Below, one piece after another: positions 55,396-64,000 of a stretch of DNA of 64,000 bases; the first letter of the stretch is position 1, and each line of letters begins with the position of its first letter. The stretch is taken from the NCBI GenBank assembly GCA_902558095.1, contig CACECP010000003.1, positions 62,001-126,000 of the forward strand. Direction: 5' to 3'. The translations under genes were made by a program, and so were the position numbers. Under the pieces are notes generated by a model. The model made no database searches. It was not told the DNA's origin and saw nothing but the letters and a program-made list of their open reading frames with translations. This DNA is from an uncultured SAR86 cluster bacterium (GTDB lineage Bacteria > Pseudomonadota > Gammaproteobacteria > Magnimaribacterales > D2472).

Positions 55396-56285
55396 AATAA
55401 TTTTAATTTTATCATTTCTGACATTATATTTTCTTCAAATTTCTTATCAAGATTAACAAGAGGTAATCTAAGTGAATTTTGTATAAATCCCATCTTAAAT
55501 AAGATCCACTTTACAGGAATCGGGTTTGATTCAATAAATAATAAATCGTAAAGATTTTGATATTTTTTATTTATCTCATTAGCTTCTTCGATTTTTTCTT
55601 CGATTATTAATTTGCATATATCAGATATAGATTTTGGTATAACATTTGCCGCAACTGATATTACTCCATGACCACCTGAAGTAATCAAATTAAAAAAAGA
55701 CTCATCATCTCCAGAGAAGATTAGAAAATCTTCTTGAGATTGCTTAGAGATTTTAACTAGCTCATTGATTCTCTTTTGATTATTTACAGCCTCTTTTATT
55801 CCTATTATATTTTGGTGTTTAGATAATACTTCTAATGTTTCTGGCAAAATATCACATCCTGTTCTAGAGGGAACATTGTAAAGAATTTGTTTTATATTGC
55901 ACTCATCAGCAATCTTTATATAGTGTTCTATAAGACCTTTTTGATTTGGTCTGTTGTAATAAGGAGTTACAAGTAATGAAAAATCTGCTCCAATTCTTTG
56001 AGATTCAGTTGTTGTTTCTATTGCCTGAGCAGTTGAGTTTGAACCTGATCCGGCAATAACAGGAATCCTTCCATTAACACATTTAATAGTATGTTCAATA
56101 ACCTTTAAATGTTCATCAACTGTTAATGTAGCAGATTCACCAGTTGTTCCTACTGATACAATACCGTTAGTATCATTAGCTATGTGCCACTCAATTAATT
56201 TTTCAAGAGAATTAAAATCAATATCCCCATTTGAATTCATTGGAGTTACTAAAGCTACTAAACTACCATGTAATGCTTGCATCAT
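55392..56285 (-). CDS. dapA: 4-hydroxy-tetrahydrodipicolinate synthase
   Basis: GSLVALVTPM, GTTGESATLT, ILYNVPSRTGCDI, GIKEA. Confidence 0.97.
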   Translation of the reverse strand: MMQALHGSLVALVTPMNSNGDIDFNSLEKLIEWHIANDTNGIVSVGTTGESATLTVDEHLKVIEHTIKCVNGRIPVIAGSGSNSTAQAIETTTESQRIGADFSLLVTPYYNRPNQKGLIEHYIKIADECNIKQILYNVPSRTGCDILPETLEVLSKHQNIIGIKEAVNNQKRINELVKISKQSQEDFLIFSGDDESFFNLITSGGHGVISVAANVIPKSISDICKLIIEEKIEEANEINKKYQNLYDLLFIESNPIPVKWILFKMGFIQNSLRLPLVNLDKKFEENIMSEMIKLKLL

Positions 56286-56349
56286 TTTTAAAATAAGTAA
56301 AAATATGACTATACACTATTTTTAAAAATAACTTACATAAGGAGAAGAG

Positions 56350-56817
56350 ATGGCAAAAAAAATGGTAGGCAAAAAATGCCCTAAATTCAAAGGAGAATGT
56401 ACAAGTGGATTAACTTTATCCAATGAAGATTTTGATAGTTGCAATCTAGTTATTTATTTTTATCCAAAAGATAGTACTCCGGGATGCACAGCTGAAGGTC
56501 AAGAATTTAGAGATAACTATAAGTCATTCAAAAAACTTAATACTCAGATCCTAGGAGTCTCAAGAGATAGCGTCAAGTCTCATGAAAATTTTAAATTAAA
56601 GCAATCATTTCCATTTGAGCTATTATCTGACCCTGATGAAAAAATGTGCAAAGCCTTTGACGTCATGAAGATGAAGTCAATGTATGGAAGAGAGTATATG
56701 GGTGTTGATAGATGTACTTTTTTAATAAATCACGATGGAAAAATTGTTAAAGAATGGAGATCTGTGAAGGTCAAAGGTCATGTTGATGAAGTTCTGTCAG
56801 CTGTGAAAGACCTTTAA
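56350..56817 (+). CDS. bcp: Thioredoxin-dependent peroxiredoxin, Bcp/PrxQ type
   Basis: VIYFYPKDSTPGCTAEGQEFRDNY. Confidence 0.93.
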   Translation: MAKKMVGKKCPKFKGECTSGLTLSNEDFDSCNLVIYFYPKDSTPGCTAEGQEFRDNYKSFKKLNTQILGVSRDSVKSHENFKLKQSFPFELLSDPDEKMCKAFDVMKMKSMYGREYMGVDRCTFLINHDGKIVKEWRSVKVKGHVDEVLSAVKDL

Positions 56818-57773
56818 TATATTGATACATTCAAATCAGATACATTTGTAAGACTTCCTCTGATCATGCCTTCTGTATTGAAAGGCATAGATACATTAGC
56901 ATCTTTATCGATTGCAATTAGTCCTCCAGAGGCTCCAATATCTTTTAGTTCTTTAATTACAGCATGTGAAGAGTCTTGTAGTGATTGATTGAGGTATTCC
57001 ATTCTTGTGCAGACTTCTTTTGCAACCTGGAATTTTATAAAAAACTCGCCATGACCTGTTGAAGAAACTCCACAAACTTGATTTTGGGCCCATGTTCCAG
57101 AGCCAATTATTGGAGTATCTCCTACTCTTCCAGGCATCTTATTAGTCATGCCCCCAGTTGAAGTTGCAGCTGAAATATTTCCTTTCTTATCAATAGCAAC
57201 TGCGCCAACAGTGCCAATTTTGTCTTGTATTGTTTGGCTGTCAGCAATCTTACTCTTTAGCTTTCTCAGTCGTTTTAAATTCTTTTCTGAATGAAAATAA
57301 GATGGTTCCACAATCGTTTCGCCTATAGATTCAGCAAATGACTCAGCCCCGTCTCCAACCAAAATAACATGTTCTGTTTCTTCTAAAACTTTTCGGGCAA
57401 GTTTTATAGGATTTTTAATTTTTTTTATTGATGCAACCGCACCAGCGCTTCTATCAAAACCATACATAATTGAAGCATCCATTTCTTGTGTTTCGTCTGA
57501 AGTATAAACTGATCCCCTACCAGCATTAAATAAGAGAGAGTCTTCAAACTCAGAAACTACAAATTCTACAGCATCTAAACTTGAGCCACCTTTTTGTAAA
57601 ATCTCATATGCTGATAATATTGTTTCTGATACTTTTTGTTCAATAACAAGTTGTTGCTCCTTGGAAAGGTTAGATAAAACACCAGCTCCTCCGTGAACTA
57701 CTACTCCAAAATTCTGATTAGCCAAAATAAAATTACAGTTAATTAATATGAGAAGCCAAAGCTTTTTACTCAT
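56814..57773 (-). CDS. Isoaspartyl peptidase/L-asparaginase (Ntn-hydrolase T2), with signal peptide
   Basis: VVVHGGAGVL, GTVGAVAIDKKGNISAATSTGGM catalytic Thr region. Confidence 0.92.
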   Translation of the reverse strand: MSKKLWLLILINCNFILANQNFGVVVHGGAGVLSNLSKEQQLVIEQKVSETILSAYEILQKGGSSLDAVEFVVSEFEDSLLFNAGRGSVYTSDETQEMDASIMYGFDRSAGAVASIKKIKNPIKLARKVLEETEHVILVGDGAESFAESIGETIVEPSYFHSEKNLKRLRKLKSKIADSQTIQDKIGTVGAVAIDKKGNISAATSTGGMTNKMPGRVGDTPIIGSGTWAQNQVCGVSSTGHGEFFIKFQVAKEVCTRMEYLNQSLQDSSHAVIKELKDIGASGGLIAIDKDANVSMPFNTEGMIRGSLTNVSDLNVSIY

Positions 57774-58827
57774 TTGTTGATGAAAATGCTGGCCATGAAT
57801 TCCAAACAGCTTTTATAAAAGTTGCCAGAGGAATAGAAAAGAATACTCCCCAAAAGCCAAACATGCTTCCAAAGACAAACACTGCAAGAATTATCACAAG
57901 AGGATGAAGTTTTACTGCTTCAGAAAAAATTATTGGCACTAATAAATTGCCGTCCAGAAACTGAAGAAATAGATATAACCCAATTAATAAATAAAATTGG
58001 GTTCCAAGGCCAAATTGAATTAGTCCTATTATGACTATTGGAATAGTTACTGCAAAAGCTCCTACAAACGGTATTAAAACAGATAACCCAACCAATACTG
58101 CTAATAAAGCTGCATAATTTAAACCAAATGAACCAAATAAAATAGCTGCGGCTGTTCCAACTATCACTATTTCAACAACTTTTCCTCTTATATAGTTACT
58201 TAGTTGAGTATCCATTTCCAACCAAACTTTGGAGAGCATCTTTCTATCTCCAGGTATAATTTTTACACATCCATTTATAATCCTTTTTCTATCAAAAAAG
58301 AAAAAATAAACCAATATCGGAAAAATCATTACGTACAAAAGCATTGATAGAGAGTTTTGTATTCCAGAAATGGAAGAATTTACCAGGTTAGGCGTAATAG
58401 ATGATAACTCTTGAGATACTGACTGAAGAATAACTTGTAATTGACCAGATTCAACTAAAGCAGGATATGATGCAGATTTCTCTGCAACATACTTCATAAA
58501 GGCAGCATAAAATCCAGGAATGTCACCAATAAATTTTGTTAGCTGGCCATAAAGTAATGGTAATAGCCATATGACCATTAAAGCCCCAATTATTATAAAT
58601 ATTGAAAAAGATAATATCTTAGCAATAGTCTCAGAAACGTTATAAGACTCTATTTTTTTTTGCAGGCCAACTAATAAATATGCTGCAACAATGCTAACAA
58701 TGAATGGAGTTAATATAGCAGCAAAAAAACTAAAGACAATTAAAGTAAATGCAATTATCAATGTGAAAATTACAGTTTCCTCATTATTGAATATTCGTTT
58801 AAAAAAATTGTTTAAATGCTTTATCAT
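57766..58827 (-). CDS. AI-2E (PerM) family transporter
   Basis: Multi-TM with FVGAFAVTIPIVIIGLIQFG...FLDGNLLVPIIFSEAVKLHPLVIILAVFVFGSMFGFWGVFFSIPLA. Confidence 0.92.
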   Translation of the reverse strand: MIKHLNNFFKRIFNNEETVIFTLIIAFTLIVFSFFAAILTPFIVSIVAAYLLVGLQKKIESYNVSETIAKILSFSIFIIIGALMVIWLLPLLYGQLTKFIGDIPGFYAAFMKYVAEKSASYPALVESGQLQVILQSVSQELSSITPNLVNSSISGIQNSLSMLLYVMIFPILVYFFFFDRKRIINGCVKIIPGDRKMLSKVWLEMDTQLSNYIRGKVVEIVIVGTAAAILFGSFGLNYAALLAVLVGLSVLIPFVGAFAVTIPIVIIGLIQFGLGTQFYLLIGLYLFLQFLDGNLLVPIIFSEAVKLHPLVIILAVFVFGSMFGFWGVFFSIPLATFIKAVWNSWPAFSSTNE

Positions 58828-58948
58828 TGTTATTTGTACATTATATATAACATTTTAATAAAAATTACCAATCAGTTATATTGCTAAAAATAATAAACTT
58901 TCTTTATATTTAATGTTCTAAGTTAAAATCAAGAAAATTGTTAACAGA

Positions 58949-60385
58949 ATGAAAAATTATCTTTACATTATTTGTACTTTCATTTTAGTACATAATGCAT
59001 TTTCTCAAGAAGTATCTTCTAAAGAAATTATATTACCTGAGCTTGGTGATAGGGTTTCTGGTGCTGTTTCAGCAGCCCAAGAGAGAGCTATTGGAGAAAT
59101 AGTTCTAGAACAAATATATTCTCAGGCTCCTCTCATATCAGACCCTCTTCTTTTTGATTATACAGAGCATTTGATATATCGACTTTCTGAATACAGTCAA
59201 GTAAATGATAGATACTTCAATGTTTTATTAATAGATGATAGCTCATTGAATGCTTTTGCTGCTCCAGGTGGAATTATTGGTGTTAATGGAGGACTATTTC
59301 TTAATGCTGATAATGAAGGGCAATTTGCATCGGTTATTGCACATGAGTTAGCACATTTAAGTCAACGGCATTTTGCAAGAAACGTTTTAAAATCTCAAGA
59401 CAGTAACCTTGCATCTGCTTTAGTAATGGTTTCTTCAATAGCAATTGCCCTAATTAGCAATAATCCAAATGCGATATCCGTTGGGCCTGCTTTTCTTCAA
59501 CAACAAAACTTAAGATACAGCCGACTATTTGAGAAGGAAGCAGATAGGGTTGGATTCGCAAATCTTGTAAAAGCTGGCTATAACCCAAAATCCATGGGTG
59601 AGATGTTTGAAAATATGAATGATATAAGAAGGTTATCTGGAGACTTACCGCCTGAATTCCTCTTGACTCACCCACTTTCCTCTTCAAGGATTAGTGATGC
59701 ATTTAATGCAGCAGAGGGTATTTCAGAAGAAGGAAAAAAAAGTGATTCATTAGAGTTTGGTTTAATGAAAGCAAGATTAGAGGTTTATTATGAAAAGATT
59801 CCTGCAAATGCTTTAAGATCTTTTCAAGCCAAAGTGAATGACAATCCATCTGATGCAAATATTTATGGTTTAGCCTTGGCACACGAAAAAAATAATAATT
59901 TTGATGAGAGTTTGTCTTTGTTAAATAATTTAATACAAAAGTATCCAAAAAATCTCGTCATTAACACAACAAAGGTAGATGTATTATTATCTAATAACGA
60001 ATTTTCAAGAGCTCTTATCCTTGTCGATAGGTTTCTAGAAATTTCTCCAAAAAATTATCCACTTTCAATTTCTAAGTCAAAAGTTCTTCTTGCTATGGAG
60101 AGATATTTTGAATCTGAAGAAATCATTAGAGATCAGCTGTTAAGAAGAAATGATGATCCGGAGCTATGGCTCTTATTATCAGAAATACAAAGAACTAGTC
60201 AAAATATAATTGGTTATCACCAAAGCAGAGCTGAATATTTTCTTTTATTGGGTCAAGATGAACAAGCGCTAAATCAACTTGAATTTGCTCTGCAGCTTAC
60301 ACAAAATAATTTTCAGGTATCAGAGAGTATTATGAATAAGATAGTTGAGATTAAAAAAGATTTAAGCAATTCTAGAGGTCTTTAA
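58949..60385 (+). CDS. bepA: M48-family metalloprotease with TPR, BepA-like
   Basis: HELAHLSQRHFAR, FEKEADRVGFANLVKAGYNP; signal peptide; TPR C-terminus. Confidence 0.9.
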   Translation: MKNYLYIICTFILVHNAFSQEVSSKEIILPELGDRVSGAVSAAQERAIGEIVLEQIYSQAPLISDPLLFDYTEHLIYRLSEYSQVNDRYFNVLLIDDSSLNAFAAPGGIIGVNGGLFLNADNEGQFASVIAHELAHLSQRHFARNVLKSQDSNLASALVMVSSIAIALISNNPNAISVGPAFLQQQNLRYSRLFEKEADRVGFANLVKAGYNPKSMGEMFENMNDIRRLSGDLPPEFLLTHPLSSSRISDAFNAAEGISEEGKKSDSLEFGLMKARLEVYYEKIPANALRSFQAKVNDNPSDANIYGLALAHEKNNNFDESLSLLNNLIQKYPKNLVINTTKVDVLLSNNEFSRALILVDRFLEISPKNYPLSISKSKVLLAMERYFESEEIIRDQLLRRNDDPELWLLLSEIQRTSQNIIGYHQSRAEYFLLLGQDEQALNQLEFALQLTQNNFQVSESIMNKIVEIKKDLSNSRGL

Positions 60386-61598
60386 ATCTTTCTTTATTAA
60401 AGATTTTAATTCCTACTATGGATAAAACACCTGCGATGGGTATGCTTAATATTGGCATTAAGCCAATTCCAATCCCATAAAGCTTTCCAATTCCAATATA
60501 AATACTTCCAGTTAAGTCACCAAATCTTGTTAAAAAAGTATCAATAAAAACTGAAGATTTGTACCTATCATTTTTTTCTAAACCACTATAGACAATTTCT
60601 CTACTGGGTTTGTTGAATGCATATTCAAAAACTCTAAGAATTGCTTGTGATATTACCACCACACCAACACTTGGATAAAAGCCATATAGTATGAAAACAA
60701 CTACAAATAAGGCTCCATATACAATTAAAATAAACCTTATTCCGATAAAAGAAATAACAAAATATGTTAAAAAAACCTGTGATATCAATGTTAAAGGCGA
60801 AACTAACTGTTCAATTCTACCAAATAACTCAATTCTTTCTGGAGAAAGATCTGAATATGCTTCGACTATTGGAATTGCGCATATCCATTGTATAGTCATC
60901 AAAAGAGTAAATAGCCAAGAATAGGCTGCAATTAATCTAATTTCGCTTTTTGTAATGATATTCTTTATTGGATCTAGTGCGGTGCCACCAACTTTAGTTA
61001 TTGAATTTACAGAATTACTTGTATTAAAAATATATATAGCCAAGAGCATTGCTAAAAAAAGTAATATTGATGATGCTAAAACAAAAAGCTCCAATCCATT
61101 ATTTACAAAAGAATCAGATAATCTAATTGCTAATTCAGATCCAAAAATTGCTCCAACAGAACCGCCAGCCATTATAAATCCATAAAATTTTCTAGACTTA
61201 TAATTTCTGTATAAATTAATTATTAAAACCCAAAAAATAGACACTACAAAAAAAGAATAAATATTTGCCCAAACATAGAAAATTCTTCCAAGCCAAACTT
61301 TTTGATGAATGTCTTCAGCTGATATGGACCTTGAGTAGAAAAGAAATAAAAATAGATTAATTATTAAAAAAGAATAACAATAAACCACTATCTTTTTAAA
61401 ATTAGATCTTGATGCTATCCAAGAATATATTGGATTAATAAACAACATTACTAATGCTGTAAAAGCTAATAATATTATAAGAAAATTATCACTGTAATTT
61501 TCAACAGCTAATTCATTTCTTACTGCTCTCAATACATACCACGAAGAAAGAACCAAAAAAAATAAAAAGCTGGCAAGAAACAAATCTTTGGGTTTCAT
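60372..61598 (-). CDS. MFS-like transporter related to the NTP/NTP exchange (ATP:ADP antiporter-like) group
   Basis: LVLSSWYVLRAVRNELAVEN; multiple TM segments; family call by memory of motif. Confidence 0.7.
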   Translation of the reverse strand: MKPKDLFLASFLFFLVLSSWYVLRAVRNELAVENYSDNFLIILLAFTALVMLFINPIYSWIASRSNFKKIVVYCYSFLIINLFLFLFYSRSISAEDIHQKVWLGRIFYVWANIYSFFVVSIFWVLIINLYRNYKSRKFYGFIMAGGSVGAIFGSELAIRLSDSFVNNGLELFVLASSILLFLAMLLAIYIFNTSNSVNSITKVGGTALDPIKNIITKSEIRLIAAYSWLFTLLMTIQWICAIPIVEAYSDLSPERIELFGRIEQLVSPLTLISQVFLTYFVISFIGIRFILIVYGALFVVVFILYGFYPSVGVVVISQAILRVFEYAFNKPSREIVYSGLEKNDRYKSSVFIDTFLTRFGDLTGSIYIGIGKLYGIGIGLMPILSIPIAGVLSIVGIKIFNKERFKDL

Positions 61599-61619
61599 AA
61601 AAACATTATGCCTTATGAA

Positions 61620-61695
61620 TGGTGGGTCGCACAGGATTCGAACCTGTGACCAATTGGTTAAAAGCCAACTGCTCTACCAGCTGAGCTAGCGACCC
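61620..61695 (-). tRNA. tRNA-Lys (anticodon TTT), CCA encoded
   Basis: GGGTCGCTAGCTCAGCTGGTAGAGCAGTTGGCTTTTAACCAATTGGTCACAGGTTCGAATCCTGTGCGACCCACCA, full cloverleaf. Confidence 0.97.
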
Positions 61696-61722
61696 GTGGT
61701 AATACATACTAAAAGATGGTGA

Positions 61723-62376
61723 TTATTCCATATTTTTCAATAACTGCAAGGCCAAAGACGATGCAGTATTATTAGGATATTCTCTCACAACGAAATTATA
61801 CTTATCTTTTGCTTTATCAACCTCATTAGATTTTAAATAAATGTCTCCAATTTTTTTGTGAGCTAAAGGAACCCTATAATGATTAGGATAAGAGCTTATT
61901 AATTCCATGAAAAAATCTTTTGATTCGTCTAACTTATTGTTTATCAGAGAAATCTCTCCAAGCCAGAAATATGAAAGAGGTTTTTTTTCATCATCATTGA
62001 AACTTTTAACAAAGAAATTAAACAGCGTAAAAGCTTTGTCATAATCTTGGGCTCTTAATGCCTGATCTGCTGCACTGAATACCTGATCTTTGCTATTGGG
62101 GTCCTCTATTCCTTTAAATCTAATATCTGTATCTATTCCAAGATCATCAATATTTCCAGACTCTTCATCAGAAGAATTCATAGATTCATCAATTAATTTT
62201 TCAATAAGATAATTTTGCGATTCTATTTTATTCCTAAGTTCAGCTATTTCTAATTCCAATTCTTGAATTTTAAGGAATAAGATGTCTGTTTTTGCAGACA
62301 CATTTTCATTTGCATTGGAAGTGCTTGATAGAAAACTTATTAAAACTATGAATATTGATAAGAATCTACTATTCAT
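61723..62376 (-). CDS. cpoB: Tol-Pal system protein YbgF/CpoB
   Basis: Signal peptide, coiled coil, TPR repeats; next to pal. Confidence 0.9.
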   Translation of the reverse strand: MNSRFLSIFIVLISFLSSTSNANENVSAKTDILFLKIQELELEIAELRNKIESQNYLIEKLIDESMNSSDEESGNIDDLGIDTDIRFKGIEDPNSKDQVFSAADQALRAQDYDKAFTLFNFFVKSFNDDEKKPLSYFWLGEISLINNKLDESKDFFMELISSYPNHYRVPLAHKKIGDIYLKSNEVDKAKDKYNFVVREYPNNTASSLALQLLKNME

Positions 62377-62864
62377 TAATTGATTTCTACTCTTCTATTC
62401 TTTGAATAACTAGTCTCATCTTGACCAAATGCAACTGGTTTTTCTTCCCCGAAGCTTTTAACTGTAATTCTGTTTTTGCTTATACCATTTAAAACAAAAT
62501 AGTCACTAACAGCTTCAGCTCTTCTTTGACCCAGGGCTAAATTATATTCTCTTGTACCTCTTTCATCTGCATGACCAGATAGAGTGATATTAATTGATGA
62601 GTTCTCGTTTAATGCGTTTACCGCACTTTTTAAAGTTTGTATAGACTTGCTTGTTAAAGATGATTTATCAAATTCAAAATAAACAGTTGCATTTGCAAAT
62701 ACTGCCATAGTGTCATAATTGATGTTCTCAGATCTAGCAGATGATGCCTTAACAGTTTTTACTTCATCAGAGCCAACATTTTCTTCTGTTACATTCATAC
62801 TTGAACAGGACGACAAAAATATTAATACAACGACAAAATGTAATTTATTTCTTAAAAAAAACAT
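62376..62864 (-). CDS. pal: Peptidoglycan-associated lipoprotein Pal (OmpA-like)
   Basis: Lipobox LSSCSS; VYFEFDKSSLT, LSGHADERGTREYNLALGQRRAEAV. Confidence 0.96.
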   Translation of the reverse strand: MFFLRNKLHFVVVLIFLSSCSSMNVTEENVGSDEVKTVKASSARSENINYDTMAVFANATVYFEFDKSSLTSKSIQTLKSAVNALNENSSINITLSGHADERGTREYNLALGQRRAEAVSDYFVLNGISKNRITVKSFGEEKPVAFGQDETSYSKNRRVEIN

Positions 62865-62880
62865 AATTTCTCCCTTTAAA

Positions 62881-64000
62881 TTATCTTAAAAAACCTGACC
62901 AGGCTGGCTCTCTAACAGAGCCCTCTGCAGCAGGAAGTTTAAATTTAGCCCCACTCAAAGTAACTCCCGAAAGCAGTCCCGTACCTTCTTCTTTTATAGA
63001 ATAAACTATAACATTTCCATTGGGCGAAATACTAGGAGATTCATCCATTTGAGATTCAGTAAGTGGTCTAATAAAATTTTCATCAAAATACTTAAGCGCT
63101 ATTTGAAAACTTGTATTTGCCCTATGAACAAAAACTATGCCTTCATTATTAGGCAAATAAGCACCTTTTGCATTGTAATTTCCTTCAAAAGTTATTCTTT
63201 TCGGTCTAGCATTAGACTTTCTTAGGTTTATCTCATAGAGTTGAGGCGATCCTGATCTTCCTGATGTAAACATTATTTTTGATCCTTTTTTTGACCAGGT
63301 TGATTCAGTATCAATGGCGTAATGATTTGTAAGTCTGGTTAAATTCTTATTTTTTAAATTTAAGATATAAATTTCTGCATTACCATCCTGGTACATTGTT
63401 AAAGATAAAAACTTACCATCTGGTGACCATGCAGGAGAACTTATTTGAGAAGAATTTTCAATAACAACTTCTCTATTTCCAGAGGCTATATCTTGAATAA
63501 ATACTTTTGCAATGCCTGTTTCAAATGAAACATATGCTACTTTTTTTGAGTCAGGAGACCATGATGGTGAAATTATTGGTTCTGAGCTTTCTAATAGTAT
63601 CTGCTCATTCTTACCATCGGCATCTGCAACTACAAGTCTATAATCCTTATTTTGTGTTACGTATAAAATTTTTGTTGATGCAATGCCTTTTATTCCAGTT
63701 ATTTCTTCATATATTCCGTCACTTATATAGTGTGCTAGTTGTCTATTCTTGTTTGGAATACCAAAGACAGTTGAAGATCTTACTTTGGATCCTTTTCTAA
63801 TATCATAAACCTTGTATTCAGCTTTAATATTTGAAGATTCGTTAATAAGATTACCAATAATTAAATAATCTATGTTCAAAATCCTAAAATCATTAAATAC
63901 AATTTCATCTTCATCTTTTGGAAGTGATAAAAGATCGTCATTGTCAAATATCTTAAACTCACCTGATCTCATAAGATTGTTCTTGATAATTTGATCAATT
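62881..64000 (-). CDS. tolB: Tol-Pal system beta-propeller protein TolB (5' end beyond window)
   Basis: SPSWSPDSKKVAYVSFETG, SPAWSPDGKFLSLTMYQDGNAEIY; upstream of pal. Confidence 0.95.
   Translation of the reverse strand, partial: IDQIIKNNLMRSGEFKIFDNDDLLSLPKDEDEIVFNDFRILNIDYLIIGNLINESSNIKAEYKVYDIRKGSKVRSSTVFGIPNKNRQLAHYISDGIYEEITGIKGIASTKILYVTQNKDYRLVVADADGKNEQILLESSEPIISPSWSPDSKKVAYVSFETGIAKVFIQDIASGNREVVIENSSQISSPAWSPDGKFLSLTMYQDGNAEIYILNLKNKNLTRLTNHYAIDTESTWSKKGSKIMFTSGRSGSPQLYEINLRKSNARPKRITFEGNYNAKGAYLPNNEGIVFVHRANTSFQIALKYFDENFIRPLTESQMDESPSISPNGNVIVYSIKEEGTGLLSGVTLSGAKFKLPAAEGSVREPAWSGFLR

Overview
The window is a low-GC, gene-dense stretch of a bacterial chromosome. Gene content and order (xerD-dsbC-hom-thrC-prfB-lysS, rpsP-rimM-trmD-rplS, murJ-ribF-ileS-lspA-ispH, sdhCDAB-sucAB-lpd-sucCD, dapA-bamC-purC, iscRSUA-fdx-iscX, ndk-rlmN-rodZ-ispG-hisS-yfgM-bamB-der, tolB-pal-ybgF-tRNA-Lys) fit a streamlined gammaproteobacterium. 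A SAR86-like marine lineage is my inference and was not tested. I see no phage, IS element, CRISPR array or rRNA operon; nearly everything is housekeeping. The most unusual signals are: (i) ribosomal protein L19 with a ~250-aa N-terminal extension, made of an FtsY-like basic/aromatic start, a SAP/Rho-N-like segment and a 78-bp tandem-repeat-encoded Ala/Pro/Glu acidic tract; (ii) S16 from the same operon with a related acidic C-terminal tail; (iii) an uncalled 52-codon His-containing small membrane-protein ORF directly upstream of the nickel-SOD gene pair sodN-sodX; (iv) an acyltransferase whose conserved N-terminus lies upstream of any canonical start codon, next to a well-placed AGGAG; (v) an isc operon without hscBA, whose iscR promoter carries a near-perfect IscR type-1 site. 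All calls come from reading the sequence and ORF track by eye; no database search was run.
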